A DNA stretch of 64,000 nucleotides from the NCBI RefSeq assembly GCF_003574625.1, contig NZ_QNUJ01000001.1, positions 558,001-622,000 on the forward strand. The letters are read 5' to 3'. Positions 16,374 to 24,551 of the stretch are shown piece after piece (the first letter of the stretch is position 1; every line of letters starts with the position of its first letter). The notes below the pieces were generated by a model. The model did no database searches. It saw only the letters and a program-made list of their open reading frames with translations, and had not been told where the DNA came from. Source of the stretch: Shinella zoogloeoides. GTDB taxonomy: Bacteria > Pseudomonadota > Alphaproteobacteria > Rhizobiales > Rhizobiaceae. The position numbers were made by a program, and so were the translations under genes.

Positions 16374-17048
16374 ATGATCTCGGCAAAACCATTCGACTAT
16401 CCCTATGACGGCAATCTCGATGTCCGCAAAACGGCGCTTGTCGTCATCGACCTGCAGGAGGATTTCCTTTCCACCACGGGCTATTTCGCAAAGCAGGGAT
16501 ATGATCCCGCACCGCTGCGCGCGATCCTTCCCGCGGTAAACCAGCTCATCGCTGCCTGCCGCGAGGCGGGCATCCTGATCATCCACACGCGACAGGGTTA
16601 TCGCGAAGACCTCGCGGACATGACCCCTTACGAAAAATGGCGCCGGCAGCGGTCGGGTCTTGAGGGCACGACGGCGTTGCTGCGGTCGAGCCCCGGTTTC
16701 CAGATCGTTCCCGAACTCGATGTGCGACCGGAAGACATCATCGTCGACAAGACCTGCAACAGTGCCTTCACCTATACCGATTTCGAGCATGTCTTGCGCG
16801 CACAGGGCATTACACATCTGTTGTTTTCCGGCTGCACCACCGACGTCTGCGTTCACACGACGCTGCGCGAAGCCTGCGACCGGAATTTCCAGTGCCTGAC
16901 GATCTCGGACGCCTGCGCCAGCGGCGATCAATATGCCCATGAGGCTGCCCTGCACATGGTCACCGTCGAGAACGGCATTTTCGGCGCGCTGACCGATACG
17001 GCGGCGGTGCTCGAAGGCCTGAAGAAGCTCAGGAATTCGAAGGCATGA
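16374..17048 (+). CDS. Cysteine hydrolase of the isochorismatase superfamily
   Basis: A 224-residue hydrolase. The catalytic triad is visible as D26 (V-V-I-D-L-Q-E-D-F), K126 (V-D-K-T-C-N-S-A-F) and C159 (G-C-T-T-D-V-C-V), as in biuret, ureidoacrylate and N-carbamoyl amide hydrolases. GAGGAG (16361-16366) is seven bases before ATG 16374; GTG 16368 is too close. The stop overlaps the next start (ATGA). Context with an amino-acid-type importer and an MBL hydrolase suggests hydrolysis of an amide or ureido nitrogen compound, but substrate is unproven. Confidence 0.86.
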   Translation: MISAKPFDYPYDGNLDVRKTALVVIDLQEDFLSTTGYFAKQGYDPAPLRAILPAVNQLIAACREAGILIIHTRQGYREDLADMTPYEKWRRQRSGLEGTTALLRSSPGFQIVPELDVRPEDIIVDKTCNSAFTYTDFEHVLRAQGITHLLFSGCTTDVCVHTTLREACDRNFQCLTISDACASGDQYAHEAALHMVTVENGIFGALTDTAAVLEGLKKLRNSKA

Positions 17049-17347
17049 GTGAGATCCAGAAATACGTTTCGCTGATGCGCCTGACGCAGAAGGGGCTTGA
17101 CGAACTGACCGATAGCGCGAAGCGCCGGAAGGTCAGTGAGGACCGCGTCGCTGCGCTCGGCGGGCGGTCGATCGCCTTTTACGCCCTGCTTGGGAACTAT
17201 GATTTCATGCAGGTTTTCGAAATGCCGAGCAATGAAGCGATGATGCAATACGTGCTTACGGCGCGCCGGGACGGCCATGTCGAGCCACTCATCCTCCCCG
17301 CATTCGACACCGAGACATACGGCCAGATTATCAACGCCGTAGGCTGA
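17045..17347 (+). CDS. GYD-domain protein
   Basis: A 100-residue protein of the GYD family: Y-V-S-L-M-R-L-T-Q-K-G near the start, then a conserved G-N-Y-D-F-M-Q-V-F-E-M strand near 55-65, matching the G-x-Y-D core. The fold is a small ferredoxin-like alpha/beta dimer with no well-established function. It is translationally coupled to the hydrolase (ATGA overlap at 17045-17048), so the two products probably work on the same pathway. No catalytic residues can be assigned. Confidence 0.78.
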   Translation: MSEIQKYVSLMRLTQKGLDELTDSAKRRKVSEDRVAALGGRSIAFYALLGNYDFMQVFEMPSNEAMMQYVLTARRDGHVEPLILPAFDTETYGQIINAVG

Positions 17348-17359
17348 TCAAACATTTTA

Positions 17360-17386
17360 GTTTTCCTGCGGTTTTTTGAGGAAAAC
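17360..17386. promoter_or_regulatory. Inverted repeat upstream of amino-acid importer
   Basis: GTTTTCCT (17360-17367) and AGGAAAAC (17379-17386) are perfect arms around an 11-base T-rich spacer. It lies between the GYD gene and the binding-protein gene, 82 bases before the latter. It could be a weak terminator for the hydrolase transcript or an operator of the importer. Confidence 0.45.
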
Positions 17387-17467
17387 ATTTAGCTTGTTTG
17401 CGAAAGGCACTCGTATACGACTTCACAAAACACCGATGCAAGACATCAAAAACAAGGGAACACGACC

Positions 17468-18307
17468 ATGATGAAAGCAACACTGGGAATGAAAATGTCG
17501 CTTCTGGCAGGCACTATATTTGCCGCCATGTCCAGCGCCGGTACCGCCCTCTCCGCCGATCAGAAACCCGATTTCGTATCGGGTGGCGTCTTGAAGATCT
17601 GCACCAGCGGCGAGTTCCCGCCGATGGAATATTATGAAAATCCGGGCGACAAGGACCTTGTCGGCTTCGAGATCGATGTCATGGATGCCATCGCCAAACG
17701 GTGGGGTGCGAAGGCCGAGTATGTCGTCGGCGACTTCAAGGGGCTGCTTCCGTCGCTCGATTCCAAGCGCTGCGACCTCGTCGCAAGCGGCATCATGATC
17801 ACGCCGGCTCGCCTCGAAAAATACGACGGCATCCCGTATTTCGGCTCTCACGTCGTGCTTGTCACCGCGGCGAGCGACACGGAGACGAAAGTCCCGGCCG
17901 ATGTCAGCGGCAAGATCATGGCGATCGAAGCCGGCACGACCTACGAAAAGACGGTCGCCGATCTCAATGCCGAACTGGAAGCAGCCGGCAAGGACCCGAT
18001 CCAGGCACAGACCTACCCGTCCGCATCAGGCGTCATCGAGCAGATCCTGGTCGGCCGCGCGACCGCGACGATCACGCAGGACACGACCGCTGCCTATCGC
18101 ATGCTGCAGGTGCCGGGCCGGCTGGCCATTCCCTACACCTATGAGGAAAGCGAGAACTACGGCATCTACCTGCGCAAAAGCGATGGCGACCGGCAGATGC
18201 TGAAAGAGGCGATCGAGGCCCTGCAGGCGAGCGGCGAGATGAAGGCGTTTCTCAAGAAGTGGAACCTGCCGGAAACCTCGACCAACGTTTCGCACGACGT
18301 GAACTGA
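17468..18307 (+). CDS. Polar amino acid-type ABC transporter substrate-binding protein
   Basis: A 279-residue family-3 periplasmic binding protein. A signal peptide covers about residues 1-29 with cleavage near A-L-S-A. The mature part has L-K-I-C-T-S-G-E-F-P-P-M-E-Y and the family signature G-F-E-I-D-V-M-D-A-I near 66-75. It begins a four-gene unit with permease, ATPase and MBL-fold hydrolase. Unlike the other binding-protein genes here, it is followed by the permease after only 16 bases with no stem-loop. Ligand probably an amino acid or a small N compound linked to the upstream hydrolase. Confidence 0.88.
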   Translation: MMKATLGMKMSLLAGTIFAAMSSAGTALSADQKPDFVSGGVLKICTSGEFPPMEYYENPGDKDLVGFEIDVMDAIAKRWGAKAEYVVGDFKGLLPSLDSKRCDLVASGIMITPARLEKYDGIPYFGSHVVLVTAASDTETKVPADVSGKIMAIEAGTTYEKTVADLNAELEAAGKDPIQAQTYPSASGVIEQILVGRATATITQDTTAAYRMLQVPGRLAIPYTYEESENYGIYLRKSDGDRQMLKEAIEALQASGEMKAFLKKWNLPETSTNVSHDVN

Positions 18308-18323
18308 CGATAGGCGGTTTCCG

Positions 18324-19001
18324 TTGTTTGAGCTCGACCTCTTCCTGCAGGCGATCTTCAGCGCCCCCCTTTTCAAGGGGGCGCTCCTGACGATTGGCCT
18401 CTCCCTCTGTGTCATGGCCGTGTCCCTCGTGCTCGGCATGGGGCTTGGCTCCATGGCAGGCTCGCCGCGCCGCTCCGCCCGTTGGCTGGCGACGCTCTAT
18501 GTCTGGCTGTTCCGCGGCGCACCGGCATTGCTCGTGCTGCTGTTCGTGTGGAACGGCCTGCCGCAGATCTCCGAAATCTTTCGGGCCGGCTGGTTCACGC
18601 CGTTCTTCGCGGCCTTCCTGGCGCTGTCCCTGATCCAGATCGCCTATCTGGCGGAGATCCTGCGAAGTGCCTTTGCCGCCGTCGGACATGGGCAGCGCGA
18701 GGGTGCGGCGGCGCTCGGCATGCACCGCTGGCAGATCTTCCTCGTCATCACCATGCCGCAGGCGCTTCGCATCGCGGTCCCCTCGCTGATGAACGAGTTC
18801 ATCTCTCTGTTGAAGACCACGTCGCTTGCGACCGTGATCTCGCTCAAGGAACTGATGACTGTCTCGCAGTTTGCGATCGCCACCAGCTTCCGCTTCCTGG
18901 AGTGGTACGGCGCGGCCCTTGTCTACTATCTCGTCATCGTCTCGGTGCTGACGCTCGCCCAGAACCGCATCGAATATGTGCTGTCGCGCGGCTATCGCTG
19001 A
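18324..19001 (+). CDS. Polar amino acid-type ABC permease (HisM/GlnP family)
   Basis: A 225-residue inner-membrane permease with the coupling-helix region G-Q-R-E-G-A-A-A-L-G-M-H near 126-137, the EAA motif of the family. Start TTG 18324 gives the expected N-terminus. Only one permease gene is present, so it should form a homodimer. A GC-rich inverted repeat (AGCGCCCCC 18360-18368, GGGGGCGCT 18377-18385) lies within codons 13-21 and could fold in the mRNA. Confidence 0.88.
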   Translation: MFELDLFLQAIFSAPLFKGALLTIGLSLCVMAVSLVLGMGLGSMAGSPRRSARWLATLYVWLFRGAPALLVLLFVWNGLPQISEIFRAGWFTPFFAAFLALSLIQIAYLAEILRSAFAAVGHGQREGAAALGMHRWQIFLVITMPQALRIAVPSLMNEFISLLKTTSLATVISLKELMTVSQFAIATSFRFLEWYGAALVYYLVIVSVLTLAQNRIEYVLSRGYR

Positions 19002-19025
19002 TCGCCGCAAACCCACGGGTTGGAT

Positions 19026-19766
19026 ATGAACATGCAAACCGCAATTCAGGTTGCCGGCGTCAACAAATGGTATGGCGCCTTCCAGGTCCTCAAGGACATT
19101 GATCTGACTGTGAACAAGGGCGAACGCATTGTCATCTGTGGTCCGTCGGGCTCGGGAAAATCGACGCTGATCCGTTGCATGAATCGGCTGGAGGTGCATC
19201 AGGAAGGTTCGATTACTGTCAACGGGGTCGAGCTGACCAGTCAGCTCAAGCGCATCGATCGCGTGCGAAGCGACGTCGGCATGGTCTTCCAGCACTTCAA
19301 CCTGTTCCCGCACCTGACGGTTCTGGAAAACTGCACGGTCGCCCAGCGCTGGGTGCGCAAGCTGCCGAAAAAGCAGGCGACCGAGATCGCCATGAAGTAC
19401 CTTGAACGCGTGCACATTCCGGAAAAGGCCGACAAGTATCCCGGCCAGCTTTCCGGCGGACAGCAGCAGCGCGTCGCCATCGCGCGCGCCCTTTGCATGA
19501 ACCCCAGCATCATGCTGTTCGACGAGCCGACTTCGGCGCTCGATCCCGAAATGGTCAAGGAAGTGCTGGACACGATGATCTCTCTTGCCGCCGATGGCAT
19601 GACGATGATCTGCGTCACCCACGAGATGAACTTCGCGCGCGAGGTCGCCAGCGAAGTCGTCTTCATGGATGGTGGCCAGATCATCGAACGCAACAAGCCC
19701 GACATCCTGTTTTCCGCGCCGGCACATGAGCGCACAAGGCGCTTCCTCGGCAAGCTGCTGCATTGA
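19026..19766 (+). CDS. Polar amino acid-type ABC ATP-binding protein (GlnQ family)
   Basis: A 246-residue ATPase from ATG 19026. Walker A G-P-S-G-S-G-K-S-T, Q-loop V-F-Q-H-F-N-L-F-P-H-L-T, signature L-S-G-G-Q-Q-Q-R and Walker B L-F-D-E-P-T-S-A-L-D-P are all intact. The frame is open to TTG 19020, also usable. The stop overlaps TTG 19763 of the hydrolase gene. With the preceding two genes it makes a complete minimal amino-acid importer. Confidence 0.9.
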   Translation: MNMQTAIQVAGVNKWYGAFQVLKDIDLTVNKGERIVICGPSGSGKSTLIRCMNRLEVHQEGSITVNGVELTSQLKRIDRVRSDVGMVFQHFNLFPHLTVLENCTVAQRWVRKLPKKQATEIAMKYLERVHIPEKADKYPGQLSGGQQQRVAIARALCMNPSIMLFDEPTSALDPEMVKEVLDTMISLAADGMTMICVTHEMNFAREVASEVVFMDGGQIIERNKPDILFSAPAHERTRRFLGKLLH

Positions 19767-20500
19767 GCCAGGCCATGTTGAGCAATACGAACTGGTTTTC
19801 AACGCAGGCGATCTCGGACCGGCTTACCCGTGTCTGGGAGCCGCATGTTCATGGTTTTTTCCGGGCCAATATGTTCCACGTCGTCGGCAGGGATGCCGAC
19901 CTCGTCATTGATTTCGGCATGGGCCTAGCCGATCTCCGGAGCGCGCTCCGCATCCCTTCCGGGAAACCGGTGCTGGCTGTAGCGACCCATGTGCATGTCG
20001 ATCATGTCGGCTCGTTTCACGAATTTGAGACGCGGCTGGGCCACGCCGTCGAAGCCGAGGCCTTCGCACGCATGCCGGATGCGGACACGCTCGCCGACTA
20101 TTTTCGCAAGCAGCCGGACGCCCTGACCGCAGCAGCACCCACCGGCACTACGCCGGAAGCCTACAAAATTTCGCCGGCTCCGCTCACCAAGGCCCTGGCA
20201 GAGAACGACATCATCGACATCGGCGATGCCAGCTACACGGTTCTGCATCTTCCCGGCCACTCTCCCGGTTCCATTGGCCTGCTCGACCAGAGGACGGGGG
20301 AGTTCTTCAGCGGGGACGCCATATATGAGGGTGGCCTCGTCGATGATTTGCCGGGATGCGATATCGAAGCCTACAAAATTACCATGAATCGCCTATCAGA
20401 CCTCGACGTCGATGTCGTTCACGGCGGTCATGGACTGATGTTTGGCAGAGATCGGCTGTGGGAAATCGCAATGAGCTATCTGGCTTCGAAGGAAGGGTGA
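19763..20500 (+). CDS. Metallo-beta-lactamase-fold hydrolase
   Basis: A 245-residue MBL-fold protein with the metal-binding motif T-H-V-H-V-D-H (H76, H78, D80, H81), H-L-P-G-H-S-P-G-S near 161-169 and a later F-S-G-D-A. Glyoxalase-II/lactonase-like enzymes have this pattern. TTG 19763 overlaps the ATPase stop (TTGA), suggesting coupling; ATG 19775 is the alternative. Position after a hydrolase and an importer suggests hydrolysis of a cyclic amide, lactone or thioester from the imported compound. Specificity unknown. Confidence 0.83.
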   Translation: MSQAMLSNTNWFSTQAISDRLTRVWEPHVHGFFRANMFHVVGRDADLVIDFGMGLADLRSALRIPSGKPVLAVATHVHVDHVGSFHEFETRLGHAVEAEAFARMPDADTLADYFRKQPDALTAAAPTGTTPEAYKISPAPLTKALAENDIIDIGDASYTVLHLPGHSPGSIGLLDQRTGEFFSGDAIYEGGLVDDLPGCDIEAYKITMNRLSDLDVDVVHGGHGLMFGRDRLWEIAMSYLASKEG

Positions 20501-20600
20501 AGAAGGCAAACGATCCAGGTGATCAATCCGGAGCGATGCTTCATTTTTAGGCACGGACGTAATGTTCGCCAAATATGGGTAGTCGCCGGTTCATCTCCTT

Positions 20601-20912
20601 TCAAGGGACCGCTCTTACCCTATCGAGAGTTGATGCTTCCATGCGCTGGCCTGCTGCCGAGGCACTTCGCAAATGGTCCTGAAACAGCGCTCGAAAGTCG
20701 CGAAAACGAGCAAAACCAAGTGCGCGTATCAATCGCATGATTGTCGACGGCGACACCGTAAAGGTCTGTGCGATGGATCTCGCCGTGCCGAATGCGACGA
20801 TCTCGGGCCGCTGGAAAACAATGCGAGCGATGCGCTCGCATTGTGCGGGAAGGCGAACGGCGCGATTGGCGATCTGCAGCTTTAGCGCGGCCATGTCCTT
20901 TGGCTGTTCCAT
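20601..20912 (-). pseudogene. RpiR-family regulator, N-terminal fragment only
   Basis: From ATG 20912 (AAGGAT upstream) a 103-residue frame encodes an RpiR-type helix-turn-helix: A-R-I-V-F-Q-R-P-E-I-V-A-F-G-T-A-R-S-I-A, then V-S-P-S-T-I-M-R-L-I-R-A-L-G-F. Full-length members are about 280 residues and have a SIS sugar-isomerase domain. Here translation stops just after the helix-turn-helix, and no SIS coding sequence was seen beyond it. It lies 13 bases after the inositol-dehydrogenase-like gene, whose regulator it presumably was. Truncated gene, or less likely a stand-alone DNA-binding domain. Confidence 0.7.
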
Positions 20913-20925
20913 GGCCGCATCCTTT

Positions 20926-21948
20926 TTACGAAAGCATTGAAACGGCGGACTTTGTTTTGACCGAATCGATGCAGGCCAAGGCAATTGCCAGGGCATTGCG
21001 GGCGTCGGCGCCGGTGGGCGCGTGCGCGACGCCTTCGCCACGGACGGATCGGACGAAAGAGGCGAGCTGGGCCGTGTAGCCGTGAATGAAATGGTCGGTG
21101 TCGCGGCGCCACGTGTCGTTCGAAACACCATTGGCGTCGAAGAGCGTCATGCTGGAGCGGCGGACGTCACCCATCGTCACCATGCCGGCGGAACCGAAAA
21201 CCTCGCCACGAATGTCATAGCCATAGAGGGCGGAGAAATTGGCTTCTGCGACGGCGACCGATCCATTGTCGAAGCGAATGGTGACGACCGCGGTGTCGAG
21301 AAAGCCTTTGTCGCGGGAATCCGGACGAACCAGAGCATCGGCCGTGGCGTAAACCTCGACCGGTCGCGCGCCGGGGTTCAACCAGAGCAATGTGTCGAAG
21401 TCATGGATCAGGGTCTCGTAGAAGATCGTCCAGAGCGGGATCTTCTCCGGATCGGCGCCGAAGGGGCCGGGGTCGCGCGTCAGCGAGCGAATCAATTGCG
21501 GCGTGCCGATCTTGCCGGCGTCGATAGCAGCACGGCCCTCGGCAAAAGCCTGGTCCCAGCGGCGGTTGAAGCCGACCTGAAGCGGTACGCCGGCGGCCTT
21601 CGCCGCGGCAATGGCCCTGTCGGCTTCATCGAGGGTAAGAGCCATGGGTTTCTCGCAGAAGATCGCCTTGCCGGCTTCGGCAGCTTGTACGAGCACGTTG
21701 GTGTGGAAGCGCGCGGGCGTCGCGATGATCACGGCTTCCAGGCCGGGATGGGCGAGAAGGTCGGCAATATTGGTATAGGCTGCGTCCACTTCGAGGTTTT
21801 TAGCGAGTTTCGCGGCTGCGTCCGGCGCAGGGTCTGCGATGGCGACGAGGTCGGCGTCGACAAGGCGACGCGCAACAGTTTCGCCGTGGAAGGAACCGAT
21901 GCGACCGGCGCCGATCAGGCCGACGGAAACGGGGTTGGTCTTGGGCAT
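20926..21948 (-). CDS. iolG: Inositol 2-dehydrogenase-like oxidoreductase (Gfo/Idh/MocA family)
   Basis: A 340-residue Gfo/Idh/MocA enzyme from ATG 21948. The Rossmann motif G-L-I-G-A-G-R-I-G is at 10-18, C-E-K-P-M at about 96-100, and the later H-D-F-D segment contributes to the active site. Closest by pattern to myo-inositol 2-dehydrogenase (IolG). The frame is open far upstream on the same strand, but those residues are a shadow of the isomerase gene. Its neighbours on both sides are truncated, so this may be the last intact gene of a decaying inositol locus. Confidence 0.8.
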   Translation of the reverse strand: MPKTNPVSVGLIGAGRIGSFHGETVARRLVDADLVAIADPAPDAAAKLAKNLEVDAAYTNIADLLAHPGLEAVIIATPARFHTNVLVQAAEAGKAIFCEKPMALTLDEADRAIAAAKAAGVPLQVGFNRRWDQAFAEGRAAIDAGKIGTPQLIRSLTRDPGPFGADPEKIPLWTIFYETLIHDFDTLLWLNPGARPVEVYATADALVRPDSRDKGFLDTAVVTIRFDNGSVAVAEANFSALYGYDIRGEVFGSAGMVTMGDVRRSSMTLFDANGVSNDTWRRDTDHFIHGYTAQLASFVRSVRGEGVAHAPTGADARNALAIALACIDSVKTKSAVSMLS

Positions 21949-21973
21949 GGGATTGTCCTTGATTGGGAAGAAT

Positions 21974-22471
21974 TCAAAGGGTGAAGGCGGTGCGGAAAGC
22001 ATCGAGAGCGATATCGGAATCACCCGCCGCCCAGGCTTCAAGGCCGATGGGGCCGGAGTAGCCCATGGCGTGGAGCGCTTTGGTGACACCGGGCCAATTG
22101 ACCTCGCCGGTTCCCGGTTCGCAGCGTCCGGGAACATCGGCCACCTGGATTTCTCCGATCCACGGCAAGCATTTGCGGCAGAGTTCGATGAGATTCCCCT
22201 CGCCGATCTGCGCGTGGTAGAGATCGAGGTTGAGCCGCAGGCGCGGATGATCAATGCTGGAGACGAGGGCAAGCGTGTCCTCGGCGCGGCCGAAGGGAAC
22301 ACCAGGATGGTCGACCGGTAGGTTGAGGTTCTCAAGCGTGAAAGTGACGTCTTCCGCTTCCGCCAGATCGACGATGCGGCAAAGGGTGTCACGGGCCTTG
22401 AGCCACATGGCGCCGTGACGAAATGCGTCCGCCGCGCGCCGATGAACAGAACCAGGATCGCATCGTCGCAA
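21974..22471 (-). pseudogene. Hydroxypyruvate isomerase/IolI-like TIM-barrel protein, 5'-truncated
   Basis: The 165-residue frame matches the C-terminal ~60 percent of xylose-isomerase-like TIM-barrel proteins: F-T-L-E-N-L-N near 44-50, N-L-D-L-Y-H-A-Q-I near 80-88, H-A-M-G-Y-S-G-P-I-G-L-E-A near 133-145. These carry metal-binding Glu, Asp and Glu residues. The usual protein is about 260 residues; the first barrel strands are missing, and sequence upstream of 22471 shows no resemblance in any frame. It lies directly upstream of the inositol-dehydrogenase-like gene on the same strand. Probably inactive. Confidence 0.72.
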
Positions 22472-22479
22472 TGGACCAA

Positions 22480-23056
22480 GCGGCTTCAGCCCGTCCTTTC
22501 GGCTTGGCTGCTGGCTTTGGTCTATTCGGATTGAGAATTCCTGGTGCTGATCGGTCTGCCATCACGAAGGTAAGACCTCATGAGCATCGATTTCATCTGT
22601 GAGGAACGTAGCCCTTCTTCCGGCGGCCGGAGGCAATGGCCCAGCTCAAGTTCGGTTCAAAAGAAATTTGCCTTCAGCCAAGCCAAGGAATCCTCGGGCA
22701 TAGCCTTCGCCTTCAGTGCCTCAGCGAGCGAACCAGCGACAACGGCGCGATGATCAGCAGCGGCCCGCCGACCGCGCCGTCGGCCAGCCCGACGCCGTGC
22801 TCGACCGCCTCCCTCTGACGATCGTTGAGTTTTCCAGATATGCCGCCGCCATGTGTCCCCAGCGCCTAAGTAAATTCCCTGTCTCTCCTAGCGGCGGATA
22901 TTCCCTTGATTCAGCTATGGTCTTCGTTTCAACGCTTTAGCTGTGGTGAGACTTCTCGGTCGGAGGCCCGATTGACTCGCTTCGTCAATCGGAACGAATA
23001 AAGAACTTATCGGCTTAAACGGCGGCTGAAAACCCTGAAGAAGCGGCAGTTCTGCC
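22480..23056. other. Gene-free stretch between truncated isomerase and imuA relic
   Basis: No frame in this 577-base stretch has recognisable family resemblance. Short open frames exist on both strands but lack plausible ribosome sites and composition typical of genes here. It is flanked by two damaged genes and is probably the debris of a deletion or rearrangement. No insertion-sequence ends or target duplications were seen. Confidence 0.5.
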
Positions 23057-23700
23057 GTGGCGAGCCATGCCATCGATCCCGTGCTTGTCGAGCTTCGCGA
23101 GCGCATGGTCCGCTTGAAGGTGCGGTCGTGCGCCCCCCCCTCTTCACTGTCCTTCGCGGTTCCCGATATCGATCGGGCCTTACCGGGAGGAGGGCTGGCC
23201 TTCGGGGCGTTGCATGAGGTTGCCGGCGGGGAGGCGACACGGTCGACGGAGCGGCTGCGGCGCTGGTTTGCCGCCCAAACGAAAGGAAAGTCTTGTGGCG
23301 CATGTCGCGCCCCGACCTGTTCTTCCCGACGATCACTTAGGCCGATTTGCATCGATTACGGTTTTTGGTGTGAAAGCGACCGGGAGGGAGAGGTGCCGTC
23401 TGCCACGGAGGAGGGCTATCTTTCGGCGAACTCCTCCGTCTGTCGATGACCGCCTCGCGCCGCCTTAGTTTGCAGCTAAAAAACCGGCTACATGGCGATC
23501 GTGCTGAAGCGTTGGCGGCGGCAGAGAAGAATGCCGCGACCCATCTTGAAATCTCGCTTGATAAATGCGCTTCGTGCCACCGACAACTTCCGCCCGGCAG
23601 AAATGATCTACGCAAGACATAGAACGCCACCTCGAGAAGATGCGGGGCGGGCGGCTCTCATGCGGGTGGCAATAGCCAAAGGATTGGGTCGTGGATCCGA
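23057..23700 (+). pseudogene. imuA: imuA (RecA-like mutagenesis accessory) pseudogene with several frameshifts
   Basis: ATG 23057 opens with L-R-E-R-M-V-R-L, then F-A-V-P-D-I-D-R-A-L-P-G-G-G-L-A-F-G-A-L-H-E-V-A, the typical ImuA start. After about 23290 the match moves to another frame (L-W-R-M-S-R-P-D-L-F-F-P). Later pieces appear in other frames: T-A-S-R-R-L-S-L-Q-L near 23448, and A-I-V-L-K-R-W-R-R-Q near 23493. No single frame covers the protein. ImuA normally works with ImuB and DnaE2 in SOS mutagenesis; neither partner follows. The gene is dead here. Confidence 0.72.
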
Positions 23701-23741
23701 TTGACGCATCGGAATCGCACCACCGGATCGGTACGGGGACG

Positions 23742-24548
23742 TCAAAGCTTGAAGAAGCTCGCCATCAGTTCGAGCTGCTGTTCCAGCATCGGCTTGCCGA
23801 GATGGATGCGGCAGCCCGCGTCGCGGGCGGCGGCCAGCAGGGGGGTGATCTCCGGCTCCATGACGACCTCGGCGACGACCATTCCGGGCGCAAGGCCCGC
23901 TCCGTCGAGCGGTAGCGGATCGCCGGGCTTCATGCCGAGGGAAGTGCCGTTAATCACGATGTCATGGCCCGCCGGGTCGGCCGTGCCGACGCTGACGGAG
24001 ACGTCGGGCGCATGGTCGCGGATTCGGTCGCAGAGATCCTGCGCCTTGGCCGACGTGCGGTTCGCCAGCGTCAGGTGGGAAACGCCCGCCTCGATCATGG
24101 CGAAGGCGATGGCGCTCGCCGCCCCGCCGGCGCCGACGAGATAGACCCGCCTGCCTTTGACGGAAACACCCTCGGACGCGAGCCCAGCGACGAAGCCCGC
24201 CCCGTCCAGCATGTCGCCGACGAGCCGGCCGTCATCCTCGCGACGGATGACGTTGACCGCGCCCATCATCCGGGCGCGCGGGGTGATCTCGTCGCAGATA
24301 TCCGCCATCGCGCCTTTGTGCGGCACCGTAACGATGCCGCCGTCGAAGCTCTTCAGCGTGCGTAGCGAGGTGGCGAAGGCCGCGAGGTGCTCCGGCGCGA
24401 CCTGGAACGGCACCATGACCGCATCCCGCTCGCGCCGGATAGCGATGGCATTGATGCCGGGCGGCGCCTTCACATGGCCGATCGGATCGGCAAGGATGCC
24501 GAGGACGCGGGTCTTGCCGGTGATGGCGGTGAGGTCGCGGCCCGGCAT
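23742..24548 (-). CDS. Shikimate/quinate dehydrogenase family protein (AroE-like, atypical)
   Basis: A 268-residue AroE-fold protein. V-T-V-P-H-K near 74-79 keeps the catalytic lysine, and G-A-G-G-A-A near 138-143 is the NADP-binding loop. The substrate Ser-x-Ser motif of true shikimate dehydrogenases is replaced by G-H-V-K-A-P-P near 23-29. The N-T-D-G segment reads M-L-D-G, keeping the aspartate. So shikimate itself may not be the substrate. It is the last gene of a sugar-acid operon, three bases after a keto-deoxy-acid dehydratase, suggesting a catabolic dehydrogenase for a cyclic or sugar acid. Confidence 0.8.
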   Translation of the reverse strand: MPGRDLTAITGKTRVLGILADPIGHVKAPPGINAIAIRRERDAVMVPFQVAPEHLAAFATSLRTLKSFDGGIVTVPHKGAMADICDEITPRARMMGAVNVIRREDDGRLVGDMLDGAGFVAGLASEGVSVKGRRVYLVGAGGAASAIAFAMIEAGVSHLTLANRTSAKAQDLCDRIRDHAPDVSVSVGTADPAGHDIVINGTSLGMKPGDPLPLDGAGLAPGMVVAEVVMEPEITPLLAAARDAGCRIHLGKPMLEQQLELMASFFKL

Positions 24549-24551
24549 CTC

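Noticed and set aside
22915-23352. Minus-strand frames over the imuA relic
   Set aside because: They are antisense to clear ImuA motifs on the plus strand and have no family resemblance.
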